Assembly (NCBI RefSeq): GCF_019578655.1
Contig: NC_063257.1
Span: 5,518,001-5,582,000 of the forward strand
Source: Ricinus communis
Taxonomy: Eukaryota > Streptophyta > Magnoliopsida > Malpighiales > Euphorbiaceae
Direction of reading: 5' to 3'
DNA: 64,000 bases
A program made the position numbers and the translations under genes. Below the pieces are notes generated by a model that ran no database searches, was not told where the DNA came from, and was given only the letters and a program-made list of their open reading frames with translations. Positions 25,091 to 38,640 of this stretch are shown piece by piece; position 1 is the first letter of the stretch, and every line of letters begins with the position of its first letter.

Positions 25091-25525
25091 TAAACTTAAT
25101 TGGTAAACATAAATTAACATGTCTTTTTATTTTGCAAAATAGTCTTTCTATAAAGTGGGAATGATGTTTTTCCAATGAAAACAGCTGGCCATGGCATGGC
25201 AATTCCCAACTCATACATTTGCAAACTTTCATCATATTCTTGTTGTATGTTCTTTTGTTAGACTATTTTCACAAATATTAGACTTATGCACATTTTTGCT
25301 GAATAATATCGTTTATTAAGCATGTGATGTACATATCCATAAAAAGGCAGAAAAGGACATGTCGCACCGATTCATTCTTTTTCCTATAATGTGACATCAG
25401 TTGTTAGTGTGGTTGTTTACGGAAATTAAGAAAGAAAAAATAGAGGGGAAATGTCAATTGATCTGGCCACCACTTGCTTGTAGCCCAATGGCCTCCAGCT
25501 GATTCTGGTAAGAATAAAAATGGGG

Positions 25526-25543
25526 TTCTTCTTCTTCTTCTTC
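25526..25543. repeat. (TTC)6 microsatellite
   Basis: Six perfect TTC units in spacer DNA. Confidence 0.85.
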
Positions 25544-26860
25544 TCCATGCTTAACGCAGACACCTCATAGTGGGACCTGAACAAGCAATGCTTCATCGCC
25601 ACCATTACCTAACAAACATGACATTACATAAGATACCTAAGGTCTTCTAATCATGTTAGTACAGAGATGACATGAGCTCAAATGACACCTGGTGGTCCTA
25701 AAATATTTTTTAAAACAGCAAAAAGCAAAAGTAACTATTTATTTGCTAAAATTGCACCAGTTCTGATGGTGTACTCCTACCACAACTGGGTATAGAACAT
25801 GCAAATGCAAAATCAATTAAATGGTTTTGCCAACGCTTTTTTCTCTCATAGCTGACAAGAAATTTTTTTGTTAAACTTCTTCAATATTATTGAGAATTTT
25901 TATACATAAAAGAAATACCGCCATTATAAGATAAGTATTCCACACTCGCCAACATCTGCTTTTCTTCTGCCACATGAAAATCCAGCTTAATATGTGTCGC
26001 ACTCGTTGCAAATGCATTCTATAATCCAGATTTTCCATCTAATCCCGCAATCAAAGCTCAAAGAACGAGCAGACGAGACGACTGCCTGTTTATTTGCGCA
26101 ATTGTCCAACACAATCAAGTAATCTAAAGGCTTTAATTGTAGATACTTCCTTGTACTAAAAATAAATAAAGAAAATGCTGTATGTGGGTCAAGTCACCCA
26201 TCCATCTGATTCCTTATCAAAGTTTTTCATGAGCTGTACACTCATAGGGAGGGCTAAAAATAGATTTCCAACAAACACGGGATAATGACATCCCCGTCCC
26301 TGCCTCGCTAAGGAAAAGCGTGGGATCCTTCACCTTCACCCTCCCACAAGCATACACATGTTATCTCACTGCACCACTTAGATTTATCAGGCCAAACATC
26401 AACACAAATGTGCATGATAATTAATATCAGTCATCGTGGAGTTCATGTTACATTCTCCACAATGTAAAGTCTCTTAAAGACGTTAAATAAGTAAGCATTA
26501 ATAGTGCCAAAACTAACCGCTTATCTTTTGGGATTATCCTGCATACAGATCATATTTTCTATAAGATGTGATGCCGCACCTGAAAGGCTAAAACTATGAA
26601 AGTCGTCCGTAACACAATTTGATATCATTGATAGATTGGTGTGACAACAAAGCAAGTTTACACCAAGAGGTATCAATAATGAAGCATTACTAGCTTTGTT
26701 GGATCTTATTGAATGGGTTCGTCGGCAGTGGAGTATCACTCACTTCAGCTAAAGCCATGTTCTAGAAGCATGGAGCCTAGATCTTTCTGCCAAGTCCAGT
26801 AATCAGATGCTTCGCATCAGGGCAAATGTTTCAAAATATTCATCTGTCAGCAGCTTGCTA

Positions 26861-29800
26861 TTATGTTAGTTTAGCTTCAAGAAGAATGGAAGAGTATGGA
26901 GCTACATTATAGGCACTTCCAATGCCTGGGACGCCTTCAGGAACAAAGTCATCTGGAGATTTAAGATTGGTGTCCGCCTGCAATTGGACAGGAAGTATTT
27001 CTTAATTATGATTTTTATCGAAGTGAATGACAATGGATAATGAAAGATGAATGAATGGCAAACCAAATTTCATGCTCACTCATTTTCATGAACCTTTCTT
27101 CAATACTATACATAGCTTCATGTCCAATGCCAATAGCATAAAATAAGCATAGAACACACTAGGTAATTTACAAAATACTGTAAGGTCATCTCCTGTGTAA
27201 TTTGTCAAGTATGCTACATGAATTTTTTATGAAACGGACAATCAACACTTCAAACATGACCCAGAAAAAAATGAGATATGAGAGGAAAATGACTCGATAG
27301 GCAGGAGAGTAACTGGCAACATAGTCAAAACTAGTGTAAATCAAAAGATCCTTTGCATATGTTTATTCAATATCTGCATTGCTAATAATATTGTGGCCTA
27401 TCAGTAAGAGAGTTTACAGTGCTCAGTTATTAATACAGGATTTCAGAATTAGCATCCAGGCAAAACAATCAGCTGTGACTTATAATCCAATAGAAATTGT
27501 CTTAGCAGGCACCATTAACATCTTTATAGTTTGAAAGATGAACAGGCAGCTCCAGAAAATGATTGCACAACTACCAAAGCACAGTGTACTTGCAAGCAAT
27601 GCAGGTGAACAGTTAAAGAAGCAGCAAGAAGTTAGGCATGTTCTGAAAAGGAAAAGAAAAGCTCACCACACGAAACCAACTCCTTTTTGATGGTGGTGGG
27701 GGTATCAAAACTTTAATGAAGTAGTCATGAGCATTAAATGCCAGATAGATGTCTGCTCCATTGCTCTCGTGAAGCCTGCATAACAGATACCAATACAAGT
27801 CCTCAACCATAACAAATACATGCAAATCATCAGTTTGGAACGTTAGTTTTGCTTCTTTAGCTAAGGAAACTTAATTTTGTTAGTGGTCCTAAAACTGAAT
27901 ACAGCGAAAACATTACTGACATACTTTAGCCATCATGATGTGGCTTAGCAATTTGACAAAATAGCTCCCAGGATGAGTAAGCTAGTCCATTTCAATTTAG
28001 CTAGTACAGTAAACAAAATAAAAGACACATACATGCACACTTAAAAGACTAGTAAACAAACTCTTCATTTTGGAAATAATCCCACACTCGATGCAAAGGA
28101 AGCTAGATACAGTGCAGCACTATCTAGATTCCATAACCAAAAAGACAACAAGACTAACCAGTACCATAAAGTGATGACAAGGTTCCAGTAAGCTACTGAA
28201 GTATGCTGGTTAATATTTTAAAGATACTGAACCACTGCAAGTGAGTGAGTAAAACATATGATATCTTACGTGAATGCGAGGAATTTACTTTCATAATTGT
28301 CCCAGTTATCTTCATGCCATGTCACATCATTCTGCAAGAGTGTTCAAAAAGTAATTTATAAGAAGTTAATAAATCAAAGTAACATATTTTTCAAAATGAC
28401 GCAAGTCTAAAAGGTGCTGGATGAAAAACTTGCTTGGTTGAGAAAATTGTCATGGCGAAATACTTGATGCGTTCGTCGAAACTTTATAACCTCAGAGAAA
28501 AATTGGAAGTGATCATTCCTTTGTGCAGCCAACTATCTTGCCAAAAGATCATGCCACTTAGCCTTTGATCAGAAAACAATGGTCAAAACAACAGCCATTT
28601 AAATCGAGAAACTTACAAGTTCCCACTGGAAATTGTTAATAGAAGTGTCATGTCCATAGCTGTTGTTATTTCCATACCTAGTATGCCCATATTCATCCCC
28701 CATTAACATCATTGGTGTTCCCTGATAGACTTGCAAAATCACATCATTAGAGCAGGTTCATGAACACCATTGCTATGCTTACAAATTAAACAAATAAGCA
28801 AAGAACTTCAAGATATGTACCGTTAGCAAGTCCAAAGTCAAAAACAGGCTGCAACGAGCGAGTTTGGCATTGCTTATTTCCACCTGCTTTTGCTTTTAAA
28901 ATTTTTTTTCGTATTTTTTTATCTTTTTTTCTGTAGTTGCTTTTTGAAATCCAACTTTTGGAAGAATCAGAGTAACCCATGCTTTCTCCAAAGCAGGGTG
29001 CCTCACAGCAATGCCAAACTGGCCCTACATCATTGTCTCAAACATATGGTGCATGTGAAATTTTGAAAATAGTTTACCAAAATCTAATTTATGTATGCTT
29101 ACTAGGTGTTGGTAAGAATGCACCTCATCAGATACATGAAATTGGCTTTGTACTTTACCTGAGATATCATTAATGCTAAATGGAAATTTTTCATTTGCCG
29201 GGACCGTAGAGCTTTTATATTAGGATCATCAGTCTCTCCTGCACAGTAAATACAGGTCATGTAGATCTGTCATCAACAAATGAAGAGAAAACACAAAATT
29301 CATTTAAAAAAAGATCTACTGTTTATCCTCCTAGCAGCAAGGAGAAAAATAAAGACTAAGATTCTGTTGGCCATGAGTAACTCAAATTTTGACACTACAA
29401 GTCCCAGGATAAACCAACCTACCAAGTCGCAGGTTCCCACAACAAGTACAAGTACAGCACATGATATTTCCCTTTTCATTAATTTATAAATTAAAATTTA
29501 ACTCTTCTGGGGTGGAGAGAGGTGTATTGCTTGATATGTGTAGTCATGTCATCATGTCCTTTTGCTAGCAGCAAAAGCTATTTATTGTAAGCGTCTTGAA
29601 TTTTGATAATGGAGGATAACAGTTATGCCCATATGTATTTCAAGATGACACAAAGATTCTTGAAAATTAGAGTGCAGTGATTAATTATAGAGGTGAACTG
29701 CATGGCACAGCCAAAACCAGTTAGAGATTTTCCATAAAGAAAGAAAAAGGAATTTGAAACATATAGATCCGAAAAGAAATCGAGATTAGAATAAAGGAAT

Positions 29801-32800
29801 TTAGCATAGAATAGAAAGCTAAGAGGTAAGGATACTGTTGAGGGCGCAATGCAACTACTATTATTTAATACCAAATAAGAAAACCTTCTCATTTTGTCCT
29901 TACAAATATTACACTTCAAAGCTATAAATCATCTAGAAAAAATTACAGATAAATAAGAAGCAAATATCTGACTTACCTTCAAATCCACAATTCCAGCTAA
30001 AATTGTCATTGCTTCCATCATTTCCACCTTCTCCATTAGCATCATTGTGCTAAAACACTGACAACAATAAGAGGAAAAGAAACCTGGAGGCTGCATGATG
30101 ATTCTATTATTTACAGTTTTAAGTACCTTAAAATTGTATGAAACAAGATCATGTAGTGTGAACCCGTCGTGGGCTATTACAAAGTTAACACTATGGAAGG
30201 GCTTGCGCTTATTCACCTGTAAAACGGGAAAACAATATATGTCACAATCTATAAGTAAAATTTAAATGCACCAGTAACACAGTTGTGCAGGAGGAAGTAG
30301 ATAAAAAACTGGTTAAGTTCATGACATCAATGGTTCTTACTCTGTACAGGTCAGCTGATCCAGCAACACGAGTTGCAAAACTCCCTTTCATACCAGAGTC
30401 ACCCTGTAGCATGTAAAATATACAAGGAGGTTTAGAAACCGAAATTGTGAGAAGTGATGTTTTAAGGTAGTAGTTTCTCTTATTAAAGAACATGATCTAA
30501 AATATATCCAGTTACAGTAAAATCACATGTCCAAACATAAAAGTTAGATGAAGGAATATATGCAGAGTGATGACAGAAAAGGCAATAAATAATAGGATTC
30601 TATATCAAAGAAAATTACTTGTAAAATTTCAAGCATTTAGATACTAAAATTACAATAAATATAAGGATAACAAAAAGAAAGTCTTGGAACCAAAAACTAC
30701 AGGAGTTCAAGTTTTACTGCATTGATTCAATGTAGTACTAATATCAATTCATCAATTTCATTTCAAATGTGCTATTCAGCCATCAAGTTATCTTTTCCTG
30801 AGTAGATCACCTTGATATATCTTCTAATGTCATCACGATACATCCCATTCCATTCAGCCCACCTGCATAATAGGACTTAAGGAAATGAGGTGCCATGCCA
30901 CAAGCACACAATTCCTTGAAAAAGATAATAAATTTTATTGAATTTAAATAACATCAAGGATCAAGCCCTTCAAAATCTTTTCATAAGCAAAGAATGAAAC
31001 CACTCCATCAGCACTCAGCAGAACTATGATTACCTAATACAGAATGAAAAAGGGAAAATGGGATTGATGGTAGATTATGTTCCTTCATTTGACAAGTACA
31101 ACAGATGACAGAAACAAAAATTACCTATCCCAGTTAGGAAATTTTCCAACCAGATAAAGACCTCCACAATCCCAGGGTTCTGAAATAATTTTACATCTTG
31201 ACAGGATAGCATCTTTGGCAATTGCCTGGTTTATAAAACAATAGAAAGTCACTACACCGAATTGCTTCTACACGAATGCATTAAACAAACCCGCAAACAA
31301 ATTTATAAACACCAAACAGAAGTGGTCCCTACTTGAACTAAACTGCATATTATGTGCTCAGCCTCTGCAAAATACTAACTCAAATTCTGATGCACTGATT
31401 TTAAGACAAATAGTTTGTCTCTGCAACTTCAAAGCAGCAGAGCATGAAGCTTCTCACTTAGAGACTATTTTCTTAGATGAAAAGAAATAACTGAAGGAAA
31501 TTACAATGTTTTAGCATGCCAGACATTTCAGATTGTTTTCCTAAGGCAGTATCACAGCTTATTGATTCCCTAGCAGAGTAGCATTGGCACACTACTAAGA
31601 ACTATCAAAAGATTGTATTTTTCTGTAGCACTAATTAGCAATAAAAAAAATACTTGAAAGCTTATAAATATTATAATGATGGAGCATGAATAAGTTGATG
31701 CATTCTCTTTCCCAGCCTTTGTGTTCCTGCCCTTCTCCCCTCCACCCCCACCCCAACAAAAAAAAAAAAAAAAGAAGGCCCACTTTCCCAATAGAAGGGT
31801 ATAAATGAGAATAATTTGCCCACTTTGCCAAGTAAAAAACTAGCAATTAATACTTCTTTGGTTCAACTTCCACAATACAGGCTTATACTATCCATTTTTA
31901 AACAACATATGCAGATACACAAGAATTTCTTACCCTAATGACCGGAGGAGCATTAAGAGGAGTACCATCTGTTCCTCGACAAAGTACACTTGCAAGGTCA
32001 AATCGGAATCCATCCACATGATATTCAGTGACCCTGCAGTTCAGCAAGCGAAAGAAAAAAAAATTGACATCAGAGTGAAATTCAAATACCTAAAAAGACA
32101 GTCCAAAAGAATACTTAAGATATTCCATCAAGAGGTCTCGTGTTTATCCCTAAAGGGGAGCGAGATCACTACTGTGTAGCTCATTTAACATGCAATACAC
32201 AATAAAAAGTATAAGAATAAGAGAAAAAGGAAAAAAAACAAATAGACAAACAATTTGGCAATAAACATAGTTCAAACAGAACAGAAAGGACGAAAGCTTA
32301 ACAAAAAATCAAACTTCATAGAAGAACAAAGTTTCAAGTCCCCAGAGATGATTAAAGAATTTTGATCAACTTAAGCATAAGTAGCAACTTCACTTGGATT
32401 TTAGTCCAAGCTGCTTAATCAAGTGAACAAGTATGGGATAATATCTTACATCTAAATAAGAAAACTTTCAGAGACAACTTCAAGAACAGATTTTTCAAAA
32501 CTATCACAAAACACATATGCCCGATTCTTTATTATATGCTTAACCAGTAATAAATTTAACCACGGTTGTACTTGTAGGTTGGCTGTACCAATGTCTTAGG
32601 CTTTCCAGGATGAGCTCCATGACCACAGGATGGTTACAGTTTAATGTGTTCCCTGAAGAACAATAAGATGCTGCAGATGAGAGGATCTTCAAAAAGTATA
32701 CATAATGATGATCTCAGATGCTCCTGTCCAGCTAAATTATAAGGTATATTTGAATTTCATCAAAACAGCAAGAGGATCAGAATCCTAATAACGTACAATA

Positions 32801-35800
32801 ATTTTAAAAAGATTACACTCTGGTTATAGGCCATCTCTTTGGTGCCTTTTATCTCATTGACATTATGTGTTAAAAGCATATGGAAAAAATGGATTTTAAT
32901 AAATCAATATGACTAAAAATTCCTGAAAAAAGAAGCAATCAAGTATGATGCTGTAATTACCACATCCAGAAAAGTTCAGCAACTGATTCTTGTTGTTTAG
33001 ATCCAACATGTAATAAATCTGTAGATGGATTAATAGATATGTAAATAGGAAATTAATGAATTTCCAAATGAGAGTAGCATATAAAATCAATGAAGAAAAG
33101 GGAAAAAGAACCTTCTACATATAGGCTGCTGTAAGTGACTTCTTATTGTTAAGAGCGATATTACTGTCAACAAGGTTGAGTGCCAACATATAATAAAAGC
33201 TTTTGGATTTAGTTCATGTAATTTTCAGAGAGTTTCTTAAACTGAAAGTTTGAAGAGAAGCAAGGCTGCGAGTTCCAGAACCAGAAAAAAACTAGACCAG
33301 ATTCTCAAAATTAAAGTAAGGAAGCAACCCCAAGACTTTTCTTCACATGAGATTCAGTTTCACAGTCAATTAATTAGAAAGGAATCCTATGAACTATATT
33401 TCTCCTGAAACCCTCTGACCCTGCAATGTTACAACTACCTAAAATCTTCTGTATCAACTAACCAGTGAAAACAACTTACATACAGACGTACATATAATTT
33501 GACTAAAACCATAACAGCAGAAACTGCTAACCAGAGAGAAGCATAAATCACCATATTATCTATCCCACGAAATGAAGTGGTATAAGGGTTTTTGTCGTCA
33601 GCCTCATTTGTGTGATTATAGACAACATCCAAAATAACCTGTAAGAAGCATCATTGAACTGTTTCAACAAGTATTTCAGATAGTAATTTTATGTATTCAT
33701 GTGCCGACTTGCACTATCATAAACAAAAGTACAAATTTCTCCAGCGTGTTATGCCTTTCATCAGAAAATACCATATTTACCTCGATCCCAGCACCATGCA
33801 AGGCTTTAACCATTTCCTTAAACTCCCGAGAAGCATTACAAGGTCCTCCGCCACCACTGGCATAGCGACTCATAGGAGCAAAGAAATTTATGGTTGAGTA
33901 GCCCCATGTATTGATCTAGAATAAAAAGAAAGAAAAACCGAGATTTTAATATACAACTTGGAGATCAAATAGGAACTTCATTACAAGAATATTCTGGGTC
34001 TCAAGTTCTTCCAGTTTAATTTCTACAAGGCACCATGGTGTATCGGTTGGCCAGCCACAAGCACATCATGGGGCAGCGACCTGGATTTATTTTCGCCAAA
34101 TTCAAAAAGAAAATTCATAATAAAGTTCTTCAATATGAATATACTTAAGAGTGCAGCCTCAACTCAATTGCATCTCTTTTGCTTACAAGCTCTATAGTTA
34201 CAACCATGTAACCGAATGGCAATGACACTCTAGAAGAAATCAAATTACATACACCGACCATGAAAAGAATTTCATAACTCAAAATTCAGCAACACAGGAT
34301 CATCTACAAATGCATAAACATGAAGAACACGCAGAGCCGTATATCATGCATGTAAGCACTTTTATTTTTAACATATTTACTTTTCTGTTTCCCCGCATTG
34401 TAATCCGAAAGATTTCCCATACACGCAAAACAAAACAAAAGATTGAAGAAATTTATGGACGTGGTATAAACTCAATAATCCAGTTAGAGACAGAGCAGAC
34501 TTCCAGTTCTTGAAAAGTACTAAATGTAAGATAACGTCAGATAAATGAAAACGTTTCAAGGTTTCACAGCTACACAGTGAAATCATATCAACTTATCCAA
34601 GAAAGTTCACAGAGAAAGGTAGAAGAATTAAAAAGTTTTACTTTACCATGTGATCTCTTGGGTTTGGACGCCTCTGAAGCTCAAACTCATCAAATTCAAA
34701 TACTGGCAGCAACTCCACTGCATTGACACCAAGCTCTAGAAGGTGTGGGATCTTAAAGTTGAATGAAAATAATTGTCATGAATTTGCATTATGTGAAAAG
34801 AGTAACCTAGACACTGATGTTTGTAGACCAAAACATAGAAGCATTGGCACATGATTTTTATCAATGATGAATTCATGCAGCCATAGTAGATTTAGATGCC
34901 CCTTGAGAATTTACATGGGCATTTTAGCGAACAAGGAAACTGAAAAGGCAGAAAGCGGTAAGAATGGAGTATGGAACCAGCAATGTCCAAATTGTATGTG
35001 GCAACAAATTTTAAATAGAAAATCAATATTGTATGCCAAAAGATTGTTTTCTGAGATTGCTGCATTATGGAATGAATACTTTACAAAACTTCTCAATTAG
35101 GAAAATGTAGTTGGTACCAACTTAAAATTAAGACATTCTTCAAGATTAACACTAATCATTAATGCATATTCAGTCAAATAGACAAGGTATTACCTTCTCA
35201 ATTACACCAAGGTAACTCCCACATATTTTTGGCTCCAAGCCGCTAGATTTATCAGCTGTAAATGCACGGATATTCATTTCATATATAACAAGATCTTTCT
35301 GCAAAGCAAGCAGCAAATATATGAAAGATAAAAATCAGAATGTAAGAAGTGGTCACAAAATGTACTTCATAGAAAATCTGTGAGATTATCAACTGAATGT
35401 CACCCAAACTATTGAGGAGAGTATATGCAGGCCATAGCAGAAATTTTCAGGCAGTGGGAAAAAAAGTCAAGGAAAATTAAATTTATTTACATGACATAAC
35501 AACCATGTAAGTGACTTTGGGTACCTCTGGTATATTTGGAAGCTTGTAGTTTTCTCCCCAGTCAAAAGGCAAACTATCAAAATCATAAGTTCCAAGAAAT
35601 TTAGACAGCTTGTGGGTAGCATCTCCAAAATATCGGCGACCTTCAATTAGCTTAGCATAAGGATCTAAAAGCACGATGCTCCTGTCAAATCGATGCCCTT
35701 GATCCCAATTATGTGGACCATCCACTCGATAACCATAAAGCACACTGCTCCGAGGCAAATCCTGCATTTAGAGAAATGACACAATTATGAATATCAAAGA

Positions 35801-37212
35801 TGCATAGAATATAAGGAGCGAAGCGGCTGACATATATGTAAATCTTCAATGTTTCCCTATGATAACTAAAGGGTATGTCATGAAAATTAACATTAAAATA
35901 AGTAACCAAAAAGATCCCACCTAATTGTTGTTGGATGGCTCATGGTGGAAGACAAATTGCAGTGGTGTTACAAGGAGATATTTCCTATTAAGCCATGCCA
36001 TCGTACAAATATGTTAACCATCAGTTGAAGAAGTTCTCAGCTCAAATGAGTTCAATTTTCAACTTTAAAAACTCCATGCTCAATTAGATTAGATCCCCTC
36101 ATGTAATTTTAAAATCAATAGGAGTAAATTAAAATGTACCTAGACATAATAACATGTAACTTGTCCCTCAGTTACCCCTATGAACCAATTATAATTTACA
36201 GGTATTAAGCATGTAGAAGCAAAGATAAAAATGGCATAAACAAGGATACCTCAACACAGATATGCCAAATGTCTCCTGTTTTATTCATGCGAGGGTCCAA
36301 ATCCAGCTCAATCATTCCACCATCCGTACTATCACTCCCTCCCCTAAGAAAAATAACATACAAACAGAGACATAATGCATTCATAGGCCAAAGAAAATCA
36401 CTAATCAATCAGCAAAGCATAAAAGAATTCACAAGGTATATATATTTATGTACCTTTGAGGAAGTAATAGGCAAAGAGTAACAGAAGTAGCATGCTGGGA
36501 AAAGAGAGCAAAATTGATCCCGTTATCAACTTCAGACACTCCTAATGGAAATGCCTGGCCTGGATATAGATTAAAAGACGGCGTCATTTCTGACATTTGA
36601 GACACTTTTTCTTCCTACAAAATCACAAACAATTAAATTAGAACTTAAAACTAATAATCAATCTATCACACCTCAAGTATTTCTATAATTACTTGTAAAA
36701 TAGTGGTAGTAACTAAGTAACTACCTGAAGCACACGTTCTTGAGCTCCGCGAGCATAAACGTTAGGTGTTCTATGCTTAGCACGACGTCGTGACTAAACT
36801 ATGCAAAACAAATATCCAGTCATTTATATCTATTTTGAAAAAAAAAAAAAAAAAAGCAAACGCGAGGAGCAGAAATTATATGAAAAGATAAATACATGCC
36901 TGACTGATATTTCGATGGCTACTGCTACGAAAGGCTTGTTTACATAACTTCAATCTACCAATACACTAAGCAATAGTTAAAATTTTTATAAAATTAAGTC
37001 AAGTTGTATTCACACACTAAACAAAAAATACACACAAAAGAAAAGTTATTTTATAGATGAATATAAAACGGCCATTACCCCATATCAACAGCACGGAAAG
37101 CTCCAGTACAAGGAGAAATGTGAGTGCTGTTGTTTGCAAATGATAATGCAAAGAGAGGCATTTTAGCAGCGGAAATGGAATCATAGTGAAGTGGAAGTGG
37201 TGACCGAAGCAT
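26861..37212 (-). CDS. ISA3: Isoamylase 3, chloroplastic starch-debranching enzyme (23 exons, complete)
   Basis: Exons in transcript order: 37212-37079, 36954-36900, 36793-36725, 36614-36454, 36343-36250, 35761-35525, 35298-35194, 34751-34647, 33915-33781, 33638-33552, 33018-32961, 32652-32589, 32033-31934, 31225-31125, 30862-30811, 30403-30341, 30216-30127, 30049-29977, 29238-29159, 28721-28617, 28331-28270, 27775-27667, 26977-26861. They keep one frame for 751 aa, close to the usual ISA3 size. The N-terminus is a transit peptide, followed by a CBM48-type N domain and a GH13 catalytic barrel. Region I is DVVYNHT at 369-375. The nucleophile is D447 in GFRFD, the acid/base E484 in ISEPWD, and the transition-state stabiliser D557 in VIAHDG. 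All catalytic residues are present. The enzyme cuts alpha-1,6 branches of short-chain glucans in starch breakdown in plastids. Intron 2 appears to use a GC donor. ISA3 is preferred over ISA1 and ISA2 on overall sequence and gene context. Confidence 0.95.
31760..31774. repeat. Poly(A) run in an ISA3 intron
   Basis: A homopolymer of about 15 A on the plus strand, next to a C-rich stretch, inside the intron between exons 13 and 14. It is one of several such runs in the window. Confidence 0.6.
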
Positions 37213-37427
37213 ACTTTTTCGATTCTTTCTTCTTTTTCTTCGGAAATAAAGGTAATAATCTGATTAGTGGAAGTGAAAAGGGGAACTTTATCCAAGAAAT
37301 GGAAGTGAGATATTAGTTAGAGTAGAGCTCAGGCCTTCTCGGTCATCCTTTTGAGCTATTTCTGGTCATGGAGAGAAACGGGATCGACACGGGCGGGATG
37401 ATGCTTAATTATTTGCCGTTTGTCTGC

Positions 37428-37433
37428 CACGTG
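37428..37433. promoter_or_regulatory. G-box in the ISA3 5' flank (proximal)
   Basis: A perfect palindromic CACGTG core with context GCCACGTGAA, 216 bp upstream of the ISA3 ATG. G-boxes bind bZIP and bHLH factors (including PIF-type), often in light-, clock- or ABA-controlled genes. Function here is inferred. Confidence 0.55.
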
Positions 37434-37469
37434 AACGGTTACGTAGAGTCTGGACTTTACATTTATTGA

Positions 37470-37475
37470 CACGTG
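37470..37475. promoter_or_regulatory. G-box in the ISA3 5' flank (distal)
   Basis: A second perfect core with context GACACGTGGT, which is also an ABRE-like core on the plus strand. It lies 42 bp from the first, about four helical turns, so both could be bound on the same face. Confidence 0.55.
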
Positions 37476-38269
37476 GTTACTTACCTTTTCCAATATATAA
37501 ATTAATTTCTCGATTTTTATGGTATCCATGTAGACGTAGATTATAGGATTAAAAAATATCTCCATACTATTACATCTGTTTCCCCATGTTGTGTAGCATC
37601 ATGAGCTGTGCTCTCCATGCAAATACAATGAAAGAAAACAAACAAACAAATGAGTGAAGTATGATAATATCTCTGGGATTGTGCGACTGACGAGTAATGC
37701 ATGAAGTTGAGAGAGTCTCGTGTTAAATCTAGAAAATTGGCAGCTGAAGTTTAATGCTCGTGGGATTGAGGCTTGTTTCCTTTTTTTTTTTTTTTTTTGG
37801 GGCTACGTGACAGCACTCATAGAGAATCTAACTCTTTGCAAATTGTAATAGTCATGATCGTCTTAGATTTGTAGAATTGGCAAATAGAAATCATAATCAT
37901 AAGCTAAATTGAGGGGCGCGTTTGCAGAATAATCTTCTCTTCTCATCCTGCTGGTAGTCAGCAGTATGTAGAATAGATGAAGAATTCTTGATAACCACCG
38001 GAGGGGAACTTAGATTCCACCAAGTTCCACAAGTAGGATTCTGAATCTCAAAAATTTTGAAAATGGAAAAGAATCATAGATCTCCTGTGTGCACATAGGA
38101 ATAAAAAGACACATAATGGGCTTGATATAAACCAACCCTTAGAATTGAAAATAACCAGAGTCCTTTAGTCGCAGAACCAAACTGCTGCAGAAGTACAACT
38201 GAAATCCCTCCAGATCATAAGCATCCATCGATAATCACATCTTCACAATCCTCAAAAGCCACAAAATGA

Positions 38270-38640
38270 TAATATTTTGCGTATCACTTGAGCAACTAGG
38301 ATAAAAATTACTCAAAAGAAACTGGGACAACTTATTTTGAAATAACCACTTATTCCTAGTTTTCCATGTTCGCTCATAAGCTTAAACCAAATGGAAGGAC
38401 GTGAGCTTGGCTTGTAATTTCATGAACAAAATTGCAATCAGGGACATACATGCACTTAAATTCTTTAATGTGATTGGTAAAACTTTTCACCACTTCATGC
38501 CAAAAGTTCTCCACTCTACATGTGTGTGCTAATAGAAATAACCAAAGCAAAATCTATGTGTGCAGGTAGAAAAGAGATTCGCATTTAGACATTGAGGAAA
38601 ATCAAGCATGGTGCATTTTCCCTCTATATATGCAGCAAAA
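38270..38640 (-). pseudogene. Decayed LINE-type (reverse-transcriptase zinc-binding/RNase H) fragment
   Basis: On the minus strand near 38380-38330 one frame reads RTWKTRNKWLFQNKL, close to the W-K-A-R-N motif that joins the zf-RVT and RNase H parts of plant non-LTR retroelement proteins. About 120-150 bp before it, VENFWHEVVKSF resembles the end of the zf-RVT motif. Stops and frame changes separate the pieces. The call rests on short motifs, so the extent is approximate. Confidence 0.35.

Larger units (their letters stand above)
23741..26860. other. Spacer between ISA3 and the AGP gene
   Basis: This holds the AGP promoter at its left end and the 3' flank of ISA3 at its right end. The middle is AT-rich and has an (AT)11 run and a (TTC)6 run. 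I see no supported gene. The open frame at 26521-26739 has no recognisable features. Confidence 0.45.

Noticed and set aside
28786..29173. Small frames on both strands in ISA3 intron 19
   Set aside because: They lie wholly between exons 19 and 20, are Lys/Asn-rich from A-rich DNA and resemble no family.
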